A stretch of 5,213 nucleotides of DNA from Planctomycetes bacterium RBG_16_41_13 (GCA_001828295.1 MHYI01000030.1:4773-9985); one strand, 5' to 3'; counted from the stretch's first letter, positions 1 through 5,197 are shown. Notes: generated by a model from the letters alone, not told the origin. Made by a program: numbers and translations.

Positions 1-12
1 GGAATACAGGAA

Positions 13-234
13 TTAACAAGATATATATCGTTCTTTGGGTTCATAAACGCCGCACTTAAAATCTTTCTCTCCTCCCTGGTCAAGTCTGTTAAGATTACAA
101 AGGACATTCTCTTCAGGATCAGAAGCATCATCCTGTTTACAAAGCAAACACAAGCCTGGTTTAGGGATTAAATCCGGGTTGAGTGGATTCCCATCATCAT
201 CAAAGTAACCGCCGTTTTCAAAAATATCATCCAC
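13..234 (-). CDS. Small cysteine-rich hypothetical protein, 73 aa
   Basis: I do not recognise this protein with certainty. It starts at GTG and is preceded by a good Shine-Dalgarno sequence (AGGGAG, 5 nt spacing), which argues that it is real. The product is acidic at the N-terminus (DDIFENGG, then DDD at 12-14) and carries Cys29-x2-Cys32, Cys46, Cys61 and a terminal Cys73. Four spaced cysteines with a CxxC pair suggest a small metal-binding (zinc-type) fold or a redox site; this is inference. There is no signal peptide or membrane segment, so it is probably cytosolic. It lies 69 nt after tRNA-Ser(GCU) on the same strand and may be read from the same transcript. The frame is complete, with a TAA stop 12 nt from the window edge. 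Confidence is high that it is coding and low on any function. Confidence 0.72.
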   Translation of the reverse strand: MDDIFENGGYFDDDGNPLNPDLIPKPGLCLLCKQDDASDPEENVLCNLNRLDQGGEKDFKCGVYEPKERYISC

Positions 235-239
235 AACAA

Positions 240-245
240 CTCCCT
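240..245 (-). promoter_or_regulatory. Shine-Dalgarno site of the 73-aa ORF
   Basis: Read on the minus strand this is AGGGAG, 5 nt before a GTG codon. It is the reason for choosing GTG as the start, since there is no nearby ATG in frame. Confidence 0.6.
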
Positions 246-303
246 TTATATTCGTTTTTATTTATTATTTACAGGTTGATTTCAACTTATAGTGCATGAT
301 ATA

Positions 304-396
304 TGGCGGAGAGGCCGGGATTCGAACCCGGGGTAGGGCTTTAGACCCTACAACGGTTTAGCAAACCGTCGCTTTCAGCCGCTCAGCCACCTCTCC
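304..396 (-). tRNA. tRNA-Ser(GCU), CCA encoded
   Basis: This is a complete class II tRNA that decodes AGC/AGU serine codons. The acceptor arms GGAGAGG (390-396) and CCTCTCC (308-314) pair perfectly, followed by discriminator G and an encoded CCA (304-306). The anticodon stem ACGGT/ACCGT encloses the loop TTGCTAA with anticodon GCT at 360-362. The long variable arm forms a 6-bp GTAGGG/CCCTAC stem, as expected for serine tRNAs. The T arm CCGGG-TTCGAAT-CCCGG is perfect. It lies 121 nt downstream of a second serine tRNA on the same strand, and I see no convincing promoter of its own in that gap. Confidence 0.97.
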
Positions 397-517
397 ATTA
401 ATTTATGTATTGAAATGATTTAATAAAATAATAAACCACTGGTTTCTTACTTGTTATCAGGAATAACGCCAGCGGTTGGTATAAAAATTTCCATCAGTAA
501 AGTTAAAACTGAAAAAA

Positions 518-607
518 TGGCGGAGGGAGTAGGATTCGAACCCACGGAAGGCTTACCCCTCCTGCAGTTTTCAAGACTGCCGCCATAGTCCACTCGGCCA
601 TCCCTCC
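518..607 (-). tRNA. tRNA-Ser(UGA), CCA encoded
   Basis: This is a complete class II tRNA reading UCN serine codons. The acceptor strands GGAGGGA (601-607) and TCCCTCC (522-528) pair fully, with discriminator G and an encoded CCA (518-520). The anticodon stem GCAGT/ACTGC encloses CTTGAAA with anticodon TGA at 571-573. The variable arm pairs GGAGGG with CCTTCC (one G-U), and the T arm GTGGG-TTCGAAT-CCTAC has one G-U pair. Its mature 5' end is only 3 nt after the stop codon of the upstream DUF151 gene, so it is almost certainly cut out of a transcript that also carries that mRNA. Confidence 0.97.
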
Positions 608-610
608 GTT

Positions 611-1018
611 TTAAAAACAGTCTTCCGTTTTGCAGACTTCTTCCAATACCTTGCTTGCAACAAAGATAGGTGTATTTTTCTGCATAGCCAGCGCTACTGC
701 GTCGCTCGGCCTTGAATCAATTTCAACGATATTTCCGTCTTGTCGCAATACAATTTTTGCATAAAAAGTATTATTTCTCAGATCGCTGATGATCACCCTC
801 TCTACGTCTGCATTAAGACTTTCTATAATTCTTGTAATTAAATCATGCGTCAAAGGGCGTGGGGTACTGATTCCCTTTACTGCGCGGTCAATTGCCCATG
901 CTTCATTTAAGCCAATTATGATGGGAAAGCTTCTTTTCCCTTCCAGTTCTTTTAACACAATGACCTGATGATCACTTGTTTCAGTGATTACAATTTTTGA
1001 AAGTGATACGGGAATCAT
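611..1018 (-). CDS. DUF151 / bifunctional nuclease (BFN) family protein, 135 aa
   Basis: This belongs to the DUF151 family, compact proteins related to Thermotoga TM0160; plant members are described as bifunctional nucleases acting on DNA and RNA. The family signature IDSRPSDAVALA is at residues 100-111, with other conserved blocks FPIIIGLNEAWAI (31-43) and RPLTHDLI (54-61). The length matches the single-domain form; there is no C-terminal UVR motif of the kind some relatives carry, and the protein ends in a short CKTEDCF tail. There is no signal peptide, so it should be cytosolic. The ATG start is supported by GAGGA 8 nt upstream and a promoter about 90 nt upstream. Its stop TAA is followed after 3 nt by tRNA-Ser(UGA). 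The family call is firm; the exact substrate in bacteria is not known from sequence. Confidence 0.93.
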   Translation of the reverse strand: MIPVSLSKIVITETSDHQVIVLKELEGKRSFPIIIGLNEAWAIDRAVKGISTPRPLTHDLITRIIESLNADVERVIISDLRNNTFYAKIVLRQDGNIVEIDSRPSDAVALAMQKNTPIFVASKVLEEVCKTEDCF

Positions 1019-1026
1019 TGGTCACA

Positions 1027-1031
1027 TCCTC
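1027..1031 (-). promoter_or_regulatory. Shine-Dalgarno site of the DUF151 gene
   Basis: GAGGA on the minus strand, 8 nt before the ATG at 1018, supports that start. Confidence 0.6.
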
Positions 1032-1044
1032 AAGGTAAACTTCT

Positions 1045-1086
1045 GTTTAACCGTAAATTACTGCAAATTACTGCAATACGGTAAAC
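1045..1086 (-). promoter_or_regulatory. Hairpin with tandem decamer loop in DUF151 leader
   Basis: In the minus-strand transcript GTTTACCGTA (1086-1077) can pair with TACGGTTAAAC (1055-1045), giving 10 base pairs with one bulged base. The 21-nt loop is almost entirely a direct repeat of a 10-nt unit (plus-strand AAATTACTGC at 1055-1064 and 1065-1074). It lies between the predicted transcription start (near 1099) and the Shine-Dalgarno site, so it would be part of the 5' untranslated leader. A regulatory role (RNA stability, translation control or a protein site) is inference; there is no T-run after it, so it is not an intrinsic terminator. Confidence 0.4.
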
Positions 1087-1105
1087 CGCAATAAGCGTTT
1101 CAAAA

Positions 1106-1133
1106 ATTGTAGCACATCGACCCCTTTTGTCAA
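1106..1133 (-). promoter_or_regulatory. Sigma70-type promoter for DUF151-tRNA transcript
   Basis: On the minus strand a perfect -35 box TTGACA (1133-1128) is followed by a 16-nt spacer and a -10 box TACAAT (1111-1106), one base from consensus. Transcription would start near 1099, leaving a leader of about 80 nt before the ATG. It could serve the DUF151 gene, both serine tRNAs and the small cysteine-rich gene, since no other clear promoter is seen on this strand. Confidence 0.75.
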
Positions 1134-1194
1134 ATAATTTTTAATTACAAGATGTTTCAGGTAATAAAAGTGGGCGGGCATGGCAAAAGAAGCT

Positions 1195-1285
1195 GCAGTG
1201 GGCAGTCTGCAATCTACAGTCGGCAGTCGGCAAATTGCAGATTGCAGATTGAAGATTGAAGCTTGAGGATTGAGGACAGAGAGTT
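1195..1285. repeat. Array of 13 degenerate 7-bp tandem repeats
   Basis: The segment divides without any insertion or deletion into 13 heptamers of the pattern G-(C/A)-A/G-(G/A)-N-N-N. Units at 1237 and 1244 are identical (GCAGATT); others are GCAGTCT, GCAGTCG, GAAGATT and GAGGATT. The sequence drifts along the array: GCAGTCN units on the left, GCAGATT in the centre, then GAAGATT and GAGGATT on the right, so neighbours resemble each other most, as expected from slippage or stepwise duplication. It resembles in form the short heptameric tandem repeats known from heterocystous cyanobacteria and similar low-complexity intergenic repeats in other environmental bacteria. Frames open through it on both strands encode only repeat-derived peptides and are not genes. 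Confidence 0.8.
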
Positions 1286-1310
1286 GTATTTGGGTGTTCA
1301 TGAAACGTTA

Positions 1311-1339
1311 TTGACAGCTTTCCGGCTGGCTGATATACT
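1311..1339 (+). promoter_or_regulatory. Near-consensus sigma70 promoter for the uppP-sppA operon
   Basis: A perfect -35 box TTGACA (1311-1316), a 17-nt spacer and a -10 box TATACT (1334-1339) make this the strongest promoter match in the window. Transcription should begin near 1346 and read into uppP after a leader of about 130 nt. It is the only clear promoter before the five tightly packed plus-strand genes, so it probably drives all of them. It lies 26 nt after the end of the heptamer array. Confidence 0.8.
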
Positions 1340-1371
1340 GGCGAACCTTTATAGTATTACTCGGCAAAAAC

Positions 1372-1442
1372 TTTTTTTATTTGTAAGTTTTTCTTTATGT
1401 CCTTTGTGGTTAAACCCTTTTTGGTTGCAGCTTTGCTGCGGT
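1372..1442 (+). repeat. Possible dispersed intergenic repeat in uppP leader
   Basis: This T-rich segment contains the string TTTATGTCCTTTGTGGTTAA followed by a perfect 5-bp hairpin GCAGC-TTT-GCTGC (1427-1439). Both elements look like a family of non-coding repeats scattered between genes in many environmental bacterial genomes; that recognition is from memory and no second copy lies in this window. It sits wholly within the transcribed leader of uppP. No open reading frame in it looks real, and there is no T-run after the hairpin, so it is not a terminator. Confidence 0.35.
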
Positions 1443-1474
1443 ATGAATAATGGATATTAAAAGCGTGAAATTGT

Positions 1475-2314
1475 ATGATTGAACATATTGTCCTTGGGAT
1501 AATCCAGGGTTTAACGGAATTCCTGCCGGTAAGCAGTTCCGGTCATCTGGTTATCTTAAAAGATTATTTGCAGGTGAAAGAAACCAACGGCGTCCTTTTG
1601 GAGGTGATGCTGCATCTGGGCACATTGCTTTCTATCTTTGCTGTTTTCTGGAAGGATATTCTGGAAATTTTTCGCGGGACAATTATTTCTACGCTAAAAC
1701 TATGTTCCGGATGTCGTCCAAAGGAAATTTGGGCGGAGGATCACTACACACGGTTCTTTATGTTAATTCTTATTGGAACTATACCTACCGGGATCATTGC
1801 GCTGTTATTGGAAGATACCTTTGAATCGTTGTTTAATGAACCGTTTCTTGCCGCGATTGCAATTCTTATCACAGGCCTGGTTCTGTGGTTGACAAAATTC
1901 ATTGGAGTAAAAAACCCTGGCGGAAAGCCGTTAAATGTATTCCGTGTTTTGGTTATTGGTGCCGTACAAGGGATTGCAATTACTCCTGGCTTGTCCCGTT
2001 CCGGCCTGACAATCTCGGCGGCTTCGTACATGGGCGTTAGTCGTGAAACAGCGGTACGGTACTCATTTCTTCTCAGCATACCTGCGATTGTTGGCGCAGT
2101 GATTCTTCAGGCACGAAAGATAGATGTTATGCATGATAAAAACCTTATCCCTCTGGTTGCCGGTGCCGGCGCGGCCTTTGTTGTAGGATATCTTGCCTTG
2201 CAATTCCTTATAAAAATTGTACAAAGAGGCAGATTGTATATGTTTGCATATTATTGCTGGGGTTTTGGGCTTGCAGCGACAATCTCTTTTTTCCTGAAAT
2301 CTTTTTATCAATGA
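1475..2314 (+). CDS. uppP: Undecaprenyl-diphosphatase UppP (BacA family), 279 aa
   Basis: This integral inner-membrane enzyme removes a phosphate from undecaprenyl diphosphate, recycling the lipid carrier used for peptidoglycan and other envelope polymers; overexpression of relatives gives bacitracin resistance. The first active-site motif QGLTEFLPVSSSGH is at residues 11-24 and the second, PGLSRSGLTI, at 171-180 with Arg175; these match the two halves of the inverted-repeat fold. The usual first Glu of the motif is Gln11, a common variant, while Glu15, Ser21 and His24 are kept. The length is normal (E. coli about 273). The hydrophobic segments along the chain fit a polytopic protein. The start is set by the usual N-terminal spacing to motif one; the ribosome site is weak. 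The stop overlaps the next start (ATGA). Confidence 0.97.
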   Translation: MIEHIVLGIIQGLTEFLPVSSSGHLVILKDYLQVKETNGVLLEVMLHLGTLLSIFAVFWKDILEIFRGTIISTLKLCSGCRPKEIWAEDHYTRFFMLILIGTIPTGIIALLLEDTFESLFNEPFLAAIAILITGLVLWLTKFIGVKNPGGKPLNVFRVLVIGAVQGIAITPGLSRSGLTISAASYMGVSRETAVRYSFLLSIPAIVGAVILQARKIDVMHDKNLIPLVAGAGAAFVVGYLALQFLIKIVQRGRLYMFAYYCWGFGLAATISFFLKSFYQ

Positions 2315-3021
2315 AGAGTTTGTATTTTTCCCGTTCGAAACGTCTTGCGAATAGTTTTGTATTTATCCTGCCCTTACTTATTCTCTATGAAGCGGGGATA
2401 GCATTTTACGGCTCAGCATTAAAAAACACCGCAGATACCATCACAAAAACACCATTAACACTATTTGGCAAAAACGGATCGCTGGTATTCAATTTACTGG
2501 TAATAGTGTTTCTTCTGGTAGCGGTATTTTACATTGAAAAAGAACATAATCTGAATGTATTTCTGTTCTTCCCGATGTTCATTGAAAGTGTTGTTTATGC
2601 TTTGTTCATTGGTTATGTGGCTGGTTTTGTAGTATATAAGGTGTTATTTCCGTATTTGCTTGCTATTCCTTTTCATTGGGAGACAGGAGGAGGAATACTC
2701 CTTTCAATAGGCGCCGGCGTTTATGAAGAAATAGTTTTCAGGCTGTTGCTTGTTTCTGCTTTCTATTTATTCATAACAAAAGTACTAAAGGCAAGCAAAC
2801 CACTTAGCGCCGTAGTGAGTATTATTTTCAGCGCACTGATATTTACGATTATGCATTATATCGGAGGTTTGAGCGGCGCGTTTACCTATACAAGTTTCAT
2901 GTTTAGAATGCTATCCGGTATAATATTGGCATGTATTTTTATGTTTAGAGGGCTTGGTATTGCCGTTTATACTCACGCGATATATGATGTGTTTGCGGTG
3001 TTAAAATTGTTTCAGGGATAA
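2311..3021 (+). CDS. CPBP-family intramembrane glutamic protease, 236 aa
   Basis: This is a polytopic membrane protein of the CPBP (Abi, CAAX-protease-like, Rce1-related) family. The three family motifs are present in order: EEIVFR with Glu139, Glu140 and Arg144; FTIMH with Phe178 and His182; and HAIYD with His222 and Asp226. These residues form the catalytic site within the membrane. I place the start at the ATG that overlaps the uppP stop (ATGA), giving MKSLYFSRSKR, a short basic cytosolic end before the first membrane helix; an upstream in-frame TTG at 2254 would overlap uppP by 61 nt and is unlikely. Bacterial members have been linked to protein maturation, bacteriocin immunity or prenyl-protein processing, and the substrate here is unknown. 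Coupling to uppP suggests a membrane or envelope role. Confidence 0.9.
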   Translation: MKSLYFSRSKRLANSFVFILPLLILYEAGIAFYGSALKNTADTITKTPLTLFGKNGSLVFNLLVIVFLLVAVFYIEKEHNLNVFLFFPMFIESVVYALFIGYVAGFVVYKVLFPYLLAIPFHWETGGGILLSIGAGVYEEIVFRLLLVSAFYLFITKVLKASKPLSAVVSIIFSALIFTIMHYIGGLSGAFTYTSFMFRMLSGIILACIFMFRGLGIAVYTHAIYDVFAVLKLFQG

Positions 3022-3025
3022 GGAA
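3020..3025 (+). promoter_or_regulatory. Shine-Dalgarno site of ubiX
   Basis: AAGGAA overlaps the stop codon of the CPBP gene and lies 6 nt before the GTG at 3032. A TTG at 3026 would touch this site directly, so GTG is the better start. Confidence 0.6.
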
Positions 3026-3031
3026 TTGTGT

Positions 3032-3637
3032 GTGGAAAATATTGTCGTTGGAATTACAGGCGCAAGTGGTGTTGTGTATGCCCAAAGGCTTTTGCAGGTG
3101 TTAAGTAAAAATGATATTTCCCTTCATGTATCAATTTCCGATGCCGCATTAAAAGTGATACACCATGAATTGGGCATTGATTTGCCTTGTGAAAAACCCG
3201 ATTTTGAGGCGTTATTAGGGTGCTCCGCGAATAATATAACGTATTATAATAACTCGAATATCAGCGCAACTATTGCCGGCAGTCAATTTCCTGTAAAAGC
3301 AATGGTTATTGTTCCGTGCAGTATGAATACCTTATGCTCTATCGCATGTGGGATTGCTAGCAACCTTATTCAGCGTGTTGCAAACGTAACGATAAAAGAA
3401 CGAAGAAAGCTGATAATGGTACCCCGTGAAACGCCTTTATCGTCGATTCATTTGGAGTCGATGCTGAAACTGTCTTCAGCAGGAACGTGTATTTTGCCGG
3501 CAATGCCGGGTTTCTATCACAATCCGGTGACAATAGCCGATCAGGTGGATTTTGTCGTTGCCAAAATACTGGATATGCTTGGGATAAAACATTCGCTCAT
3601 ACCAATATGGCAAGGCGAAAATGATGAGACAAAATGA
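3032..3637 (+). CDS. ubiX: Flavin prenyltransferase UbiX, 201 aa
   Basis: UbiX joins a dimethylallyl group from dimethylallyl phosphate to reduced FMN, making the prenylated FMN cofactor needed by UbiD-type decarboxylases in quinone and aromatic-acid metabolism. The start chosen gives MENIVVGITGASGVVYA, with the FMN-binding GITGASG at residues 7-13. CSMNT (96-100), GIASNLIQR (107-115), the PRETPLS loop (131-137, Arg132 and Glu133) and Tyr162 in PGFYHNP correspond to family cofactor and prenyl-phosphate residues; spacing from Arg/Glu to Tyr equals that in the Pseudomonas enzyme. The length is usual. It is cytosolic and probably a dodecamer, as known for relatives. No UbiD partner lies in this window, so the client decarboxylase must be elsewhere. 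Its stop overlaps the next ATG (ATGA). Confidence 0.96.
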   Translation: MENIVVGITGASGVVYAQRLLQVLSKNDISLHVSISDAALKVIHHELGIDLPCEKPDFEALLGCSANNITYYNNSNISATIAGSQFPVKAMVIVPCSMNTLCSIACGIASNLIQRVANVTIKERRKLIMVPRETPLSSIHLESMLKLSSAGTCILPAMPGFYHNPVTIADQVDFVVAKILDMLGIKHSLIPIWQGENDETK

Positions 3638-3966
3638 ATCAGGTAATTTTGGCAGTTTTTTGGGGTATCTGGGGTATGAATATCAGTAAATTTCAGAAGC
3701 TTATTGAAGAGACGTATCTGGAGAAAGATTCGAAGCGGGGTTTGGCAAAGACCTTTATGTGGTTTACCGAAGAGGTTGGAGAGCTTTCTCGTGCTTTGAG
3801 AGGCAATGATAAAGAAGAACTGGAAAAGGAGTTTGCCGATGTGCTTGCATGGCTTTTTTCCCTGGCAAGCATATCAGGCGTTAAAATGGAAGAGGTAATT
3901 GCGAAATATACTGCCGGTTGCCCCGTGTGTGGAAAAATTCCCTGTATGTGCGAAGAAATAAGGTAG
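3634..3966 (+). CDS. MazG-like nucleotide pyrophosphohydrolase, 110 aa (or 96 aa)
   Basis: This single-domain, all-alpha NTP pyrophosphohydrolase is of the MazG superfamily, which hydrolyses nucleoside triphosphates (often non-canonical ones) to monophosphate and diphosphate with Mg2+. The metal-binding motif is seen as EEVGE (residues 46-50) and EFAD (66-69, Glu66 and Asp69). The C-terminus carries CPVCGKIPCMC (Cys96, 99, 104, 106), a likely zinc knuckle that I recall from small archaeal-type members. The start is uncertain: the ATG at 3634 overlaps the ubiX stop, but it adds a hydrophobic 14-residue lead (MNQVILAVFWGIWG) not expected in the family. The ATG at 3676 gives MNISKFQKLIEE, the usual beginning, though with a poor ribosome site. 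Exact nucleotide substrate is unknown. Confidence 0.88.
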   Translation: MNQVILAVFWGIWGMNISKFQKLIEETYLEKDSKRGLAKTFMWFTEEVGELSRALRGNDKEELEKEFADVLAWLFSLASISGVKMEEVIAKYTAGCPVCGKIPCMCEEIR

Positions 3967-3972
3967 GGTGAA

Positions 3973-5061
3973 ATGTCCGAAATAAATAATACCGTTTTGC
4001 CAAATGGAATAACCGGGCCGTTTGTCTATATTAAAAAGAAAAGGGGCGCCGGTTTTTGGGTTGCCGTCGGCCTTGCGGCATTCTTCTTTTTATGTGCACT
4101 TTTTTCGTTTCTGCTGTTTATTGGGTCGCTTATGATGGGCAAATCGATTATTGCAGGCGGTGCTATGGACAAAAAATATGTCATAGAGGAGATAGTTGAA
4201 GGAAGTGGTGAGAATAAGATTGCTGTTATTTCTGTGAAGGGGATTTTGACAAATGAGGCTACGGGAAATCTTTTTATAGAAAAACCGAGTATTGTTGAAA
4301 TCTTGAAGGAACAACTGGAACATGCGGCAAGTGATGTTCGGGTCAAAGCGGTTTTGCTTGAAATAGAAAGCCCGGGCGGGGGGATCACGGCAAGTGATAT
4401 TATGTATCATCAAATTATAAAGTTTAAGAAGAATACGCAGAAAAAAATAGTGGTATATATGGAAGATATTGCCGCTTCGGGAGGATATTATATTGCCTCT
4501 GCGGCAGATTTTATTGTTGCTCATCCTACGACCATTACGGGAAGCATTGGCGTAATTATGCCGTTAATAAATATTTCGGAATTTATTAACCGTCATGGTG
4601 TTGTCGATAATTCAATTGCATCCGGGGATATGAAGGAAATCGGGTCTCCTCTGAAACAGATGACGCAGGAAGAAACCGAAATACTGCAAAATATTATCAA
4701 CGAAATGTACATGCAGTTTGTTGAAGTTGTTTCCGCCGGGAGAAATCTGGACATAGAGGCGGTAAAAAAGATTGCCGACGGCAGAATTTATACAGGGAAG
4801 CAGGCACTTGAAGCCGGTTTGGTTGACAAGATCGGTTATTTGGAAGATGCGATTGGTATGGCAAAAAAGGCGGCGGGCATTGATGAAGCAACCATAGTAA
4901 GATACAAGAGACTATATGGGTTTGCAGAATTGTTTGGCTTGCTATGCACGAAACTCTCACAAAAAAACACCATTACATTAGATATTTCCCGTTTTCCGGA
5001 GCAGGGCCAGAGCATCACAAAACCAATGTACCTATGGAATGGTAGTTCGGCAGGTAATTGA
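3973..5061 (+). CDS. sppA: Signal peptide peptidase SppA, S49 family, 362 aa
   Basis: SppA is a membrane-anchored serine protease that degrades cleaved signal peptides and other membrane-associated peptides outside the cytoplasmic face. A basic stretch (KKKRG, 21-25) precedes one transmembrane helix at about 28-55, leaving the catalytic part beyond the membrane. The S49 domain runs from about 82 to 305: oxyanion-type region ESPGGG (132-137), nucleophile Ser169 in AASGGYY and general base Lys221 in MKEIGSP. Their spacing of 52 residues equals Ser147-Lys199 of the Bacillus subtilis enzyme. The length fits the short one-domain type rather than the 618-residue E. coli form. AGGG 4 nt and AAGG 9 nt before the ATG serve as ribosome sites. 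It is the last gene of the operon, 6 nt after the MazG-like gene. Confidence 0.95.
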   Translation: MSEINNTVLPNGITGPFVYIKKKRGAGFWVAVGLAAFFFLCALFSFLLFIGSLMMGKSIIAGGAMDKKYVIEEIVEGSGENKIAVISVKGILTNEATGNLFIEKPSIVEILKEQLEHAASDVRVKAVLLEIESPGGGITASDIMYHQIIKFKKNTQKKIVVYMEDIAASGGYYIASAADFIVAHPTTITGSIGVIMPLINISEFINRHGVVDNSIASGDMKEIGSPLKQMTQEETEILQNIINEMYMQFVEVVSAGRNLDIEAVKKIADGRIYTGKQALEAGLVDKIGYLEDAIGMAKKAAGIDEATIVRYKRLYGFAELFGLLCTKLSQKNTITLDISRFPEQGQSITKPMYLWNGSSAGN

Positions 5062-5071
5062 TTTTTAAACG

Positions 5072-5100
5072 GCGTAAATCTTTTTATTACGTGGATTTTT
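5072..5100 (+). terminator. Weak terminator candidate after sppA
   Basis: Eleven nt after the sppA stop, CGTAA (5073-5077) pairs with TTACG (5087-5091), extended by one G-U pair, around a 9-nt loop and followed by GGATTTTT. The stem is short and AT-rich, so it is a poor intrinsic terminator, but its position at the end of the operon is right. Confidence 0.3.
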
Positions 5101-5139
5101 CAAAGAACTAAAATATTGTATCAGTTTAGTATTTTGAAA

Positions 5140-5158
5140 ATGGTAACTGTTTTACCAT
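5140..5158. repeat. Perfect 7-bp inverted repeat downstream of sppA
   Basis: ATGGTAA (5140-5146) and TTACCAT (5152-5158) form a perfect stem around a 5-nt loop. On the minus strand it is followed by TTTTC, so it could end a transcript coming from the right; on the plus strand no T-run follows. An overlapping set of 6-bp AT-rich inverted repeats lies just before it (5107-5130). Confidence 0.4.
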
Positions 5159-5184
5159 ACGAAATACCGGGATGTTAACTTTTA

Positions 5185-5197
5185 TGCCCGAAGGGCA
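5185..5197. repeat. TGCCC-GAA-GGGCA mini-hairpin at right edge
   Basis: A perfect 5-bp GC-rich stem with a GAA triloop lies 16 nt from the window edge. No T-run follows within what is visible. It may be the start of a larger element or part of a coding sequence that continues beyond the window. Confidence 0.3.

Noticed and set aside
397..517. Terminator between the two serine tRNAs
   Set aside because: A small AAACC-AGT-GGTTT hairpin exists near 433-445 on the minus strand, followed by a mixed A/T tract, but the stem is only 5 bp and AT-rich and there is no clean T-run.
304..607. Integration site of a mobile element at the serine tRNAs
   Set aside because: Serine tRNA genes are frequent attachment sites, but there is no integrase gene and no second copy of a tRNA end in the window; both tRNAs are intact.
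1195..1285. CRISPR-like array
   Set aside because: The unit is 7 bp with no spacers and no cas genes nearby, so it is a simple tandem repeat.
1068..1301. Open minus-strand frame of 77 codons across the heptamer array
   Set aside because: The peptide is made largely of repeat-derived strings (NLQSAICRLPT-type), overlaps the minus-strand promoter and leader, and has no ribosome site or family resemblance.
1263..1460. Open plus-strand frame of 65 codons before uppP
   Set aside because: It starts inside the heptamer array and runs through the uppP promoter and the repeat-like leader. Its cysteine- and tryptophan-rich peptide looks like translated non-coding repeat.
1340..1474. Riboswitch or leader peptide controlling uppP
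   Set aside because: I see no known riboswitch core, no short ORF with a ribosome site and no terminator/antiterminator pair; only a 5-bp hairpin is present.
1744..2079. Long minus-strand frame inside uppP
   Set aside because: It is antisense to a clearly coding gene with both UppP motifs and has no start signal or family features; it is a shadow frame.
4026..4524. Two overlapping minus-strand frames inside sppA
   Set aside because: Both are antisense to the S49 catalytic gene and are low-complexity shadow frames.
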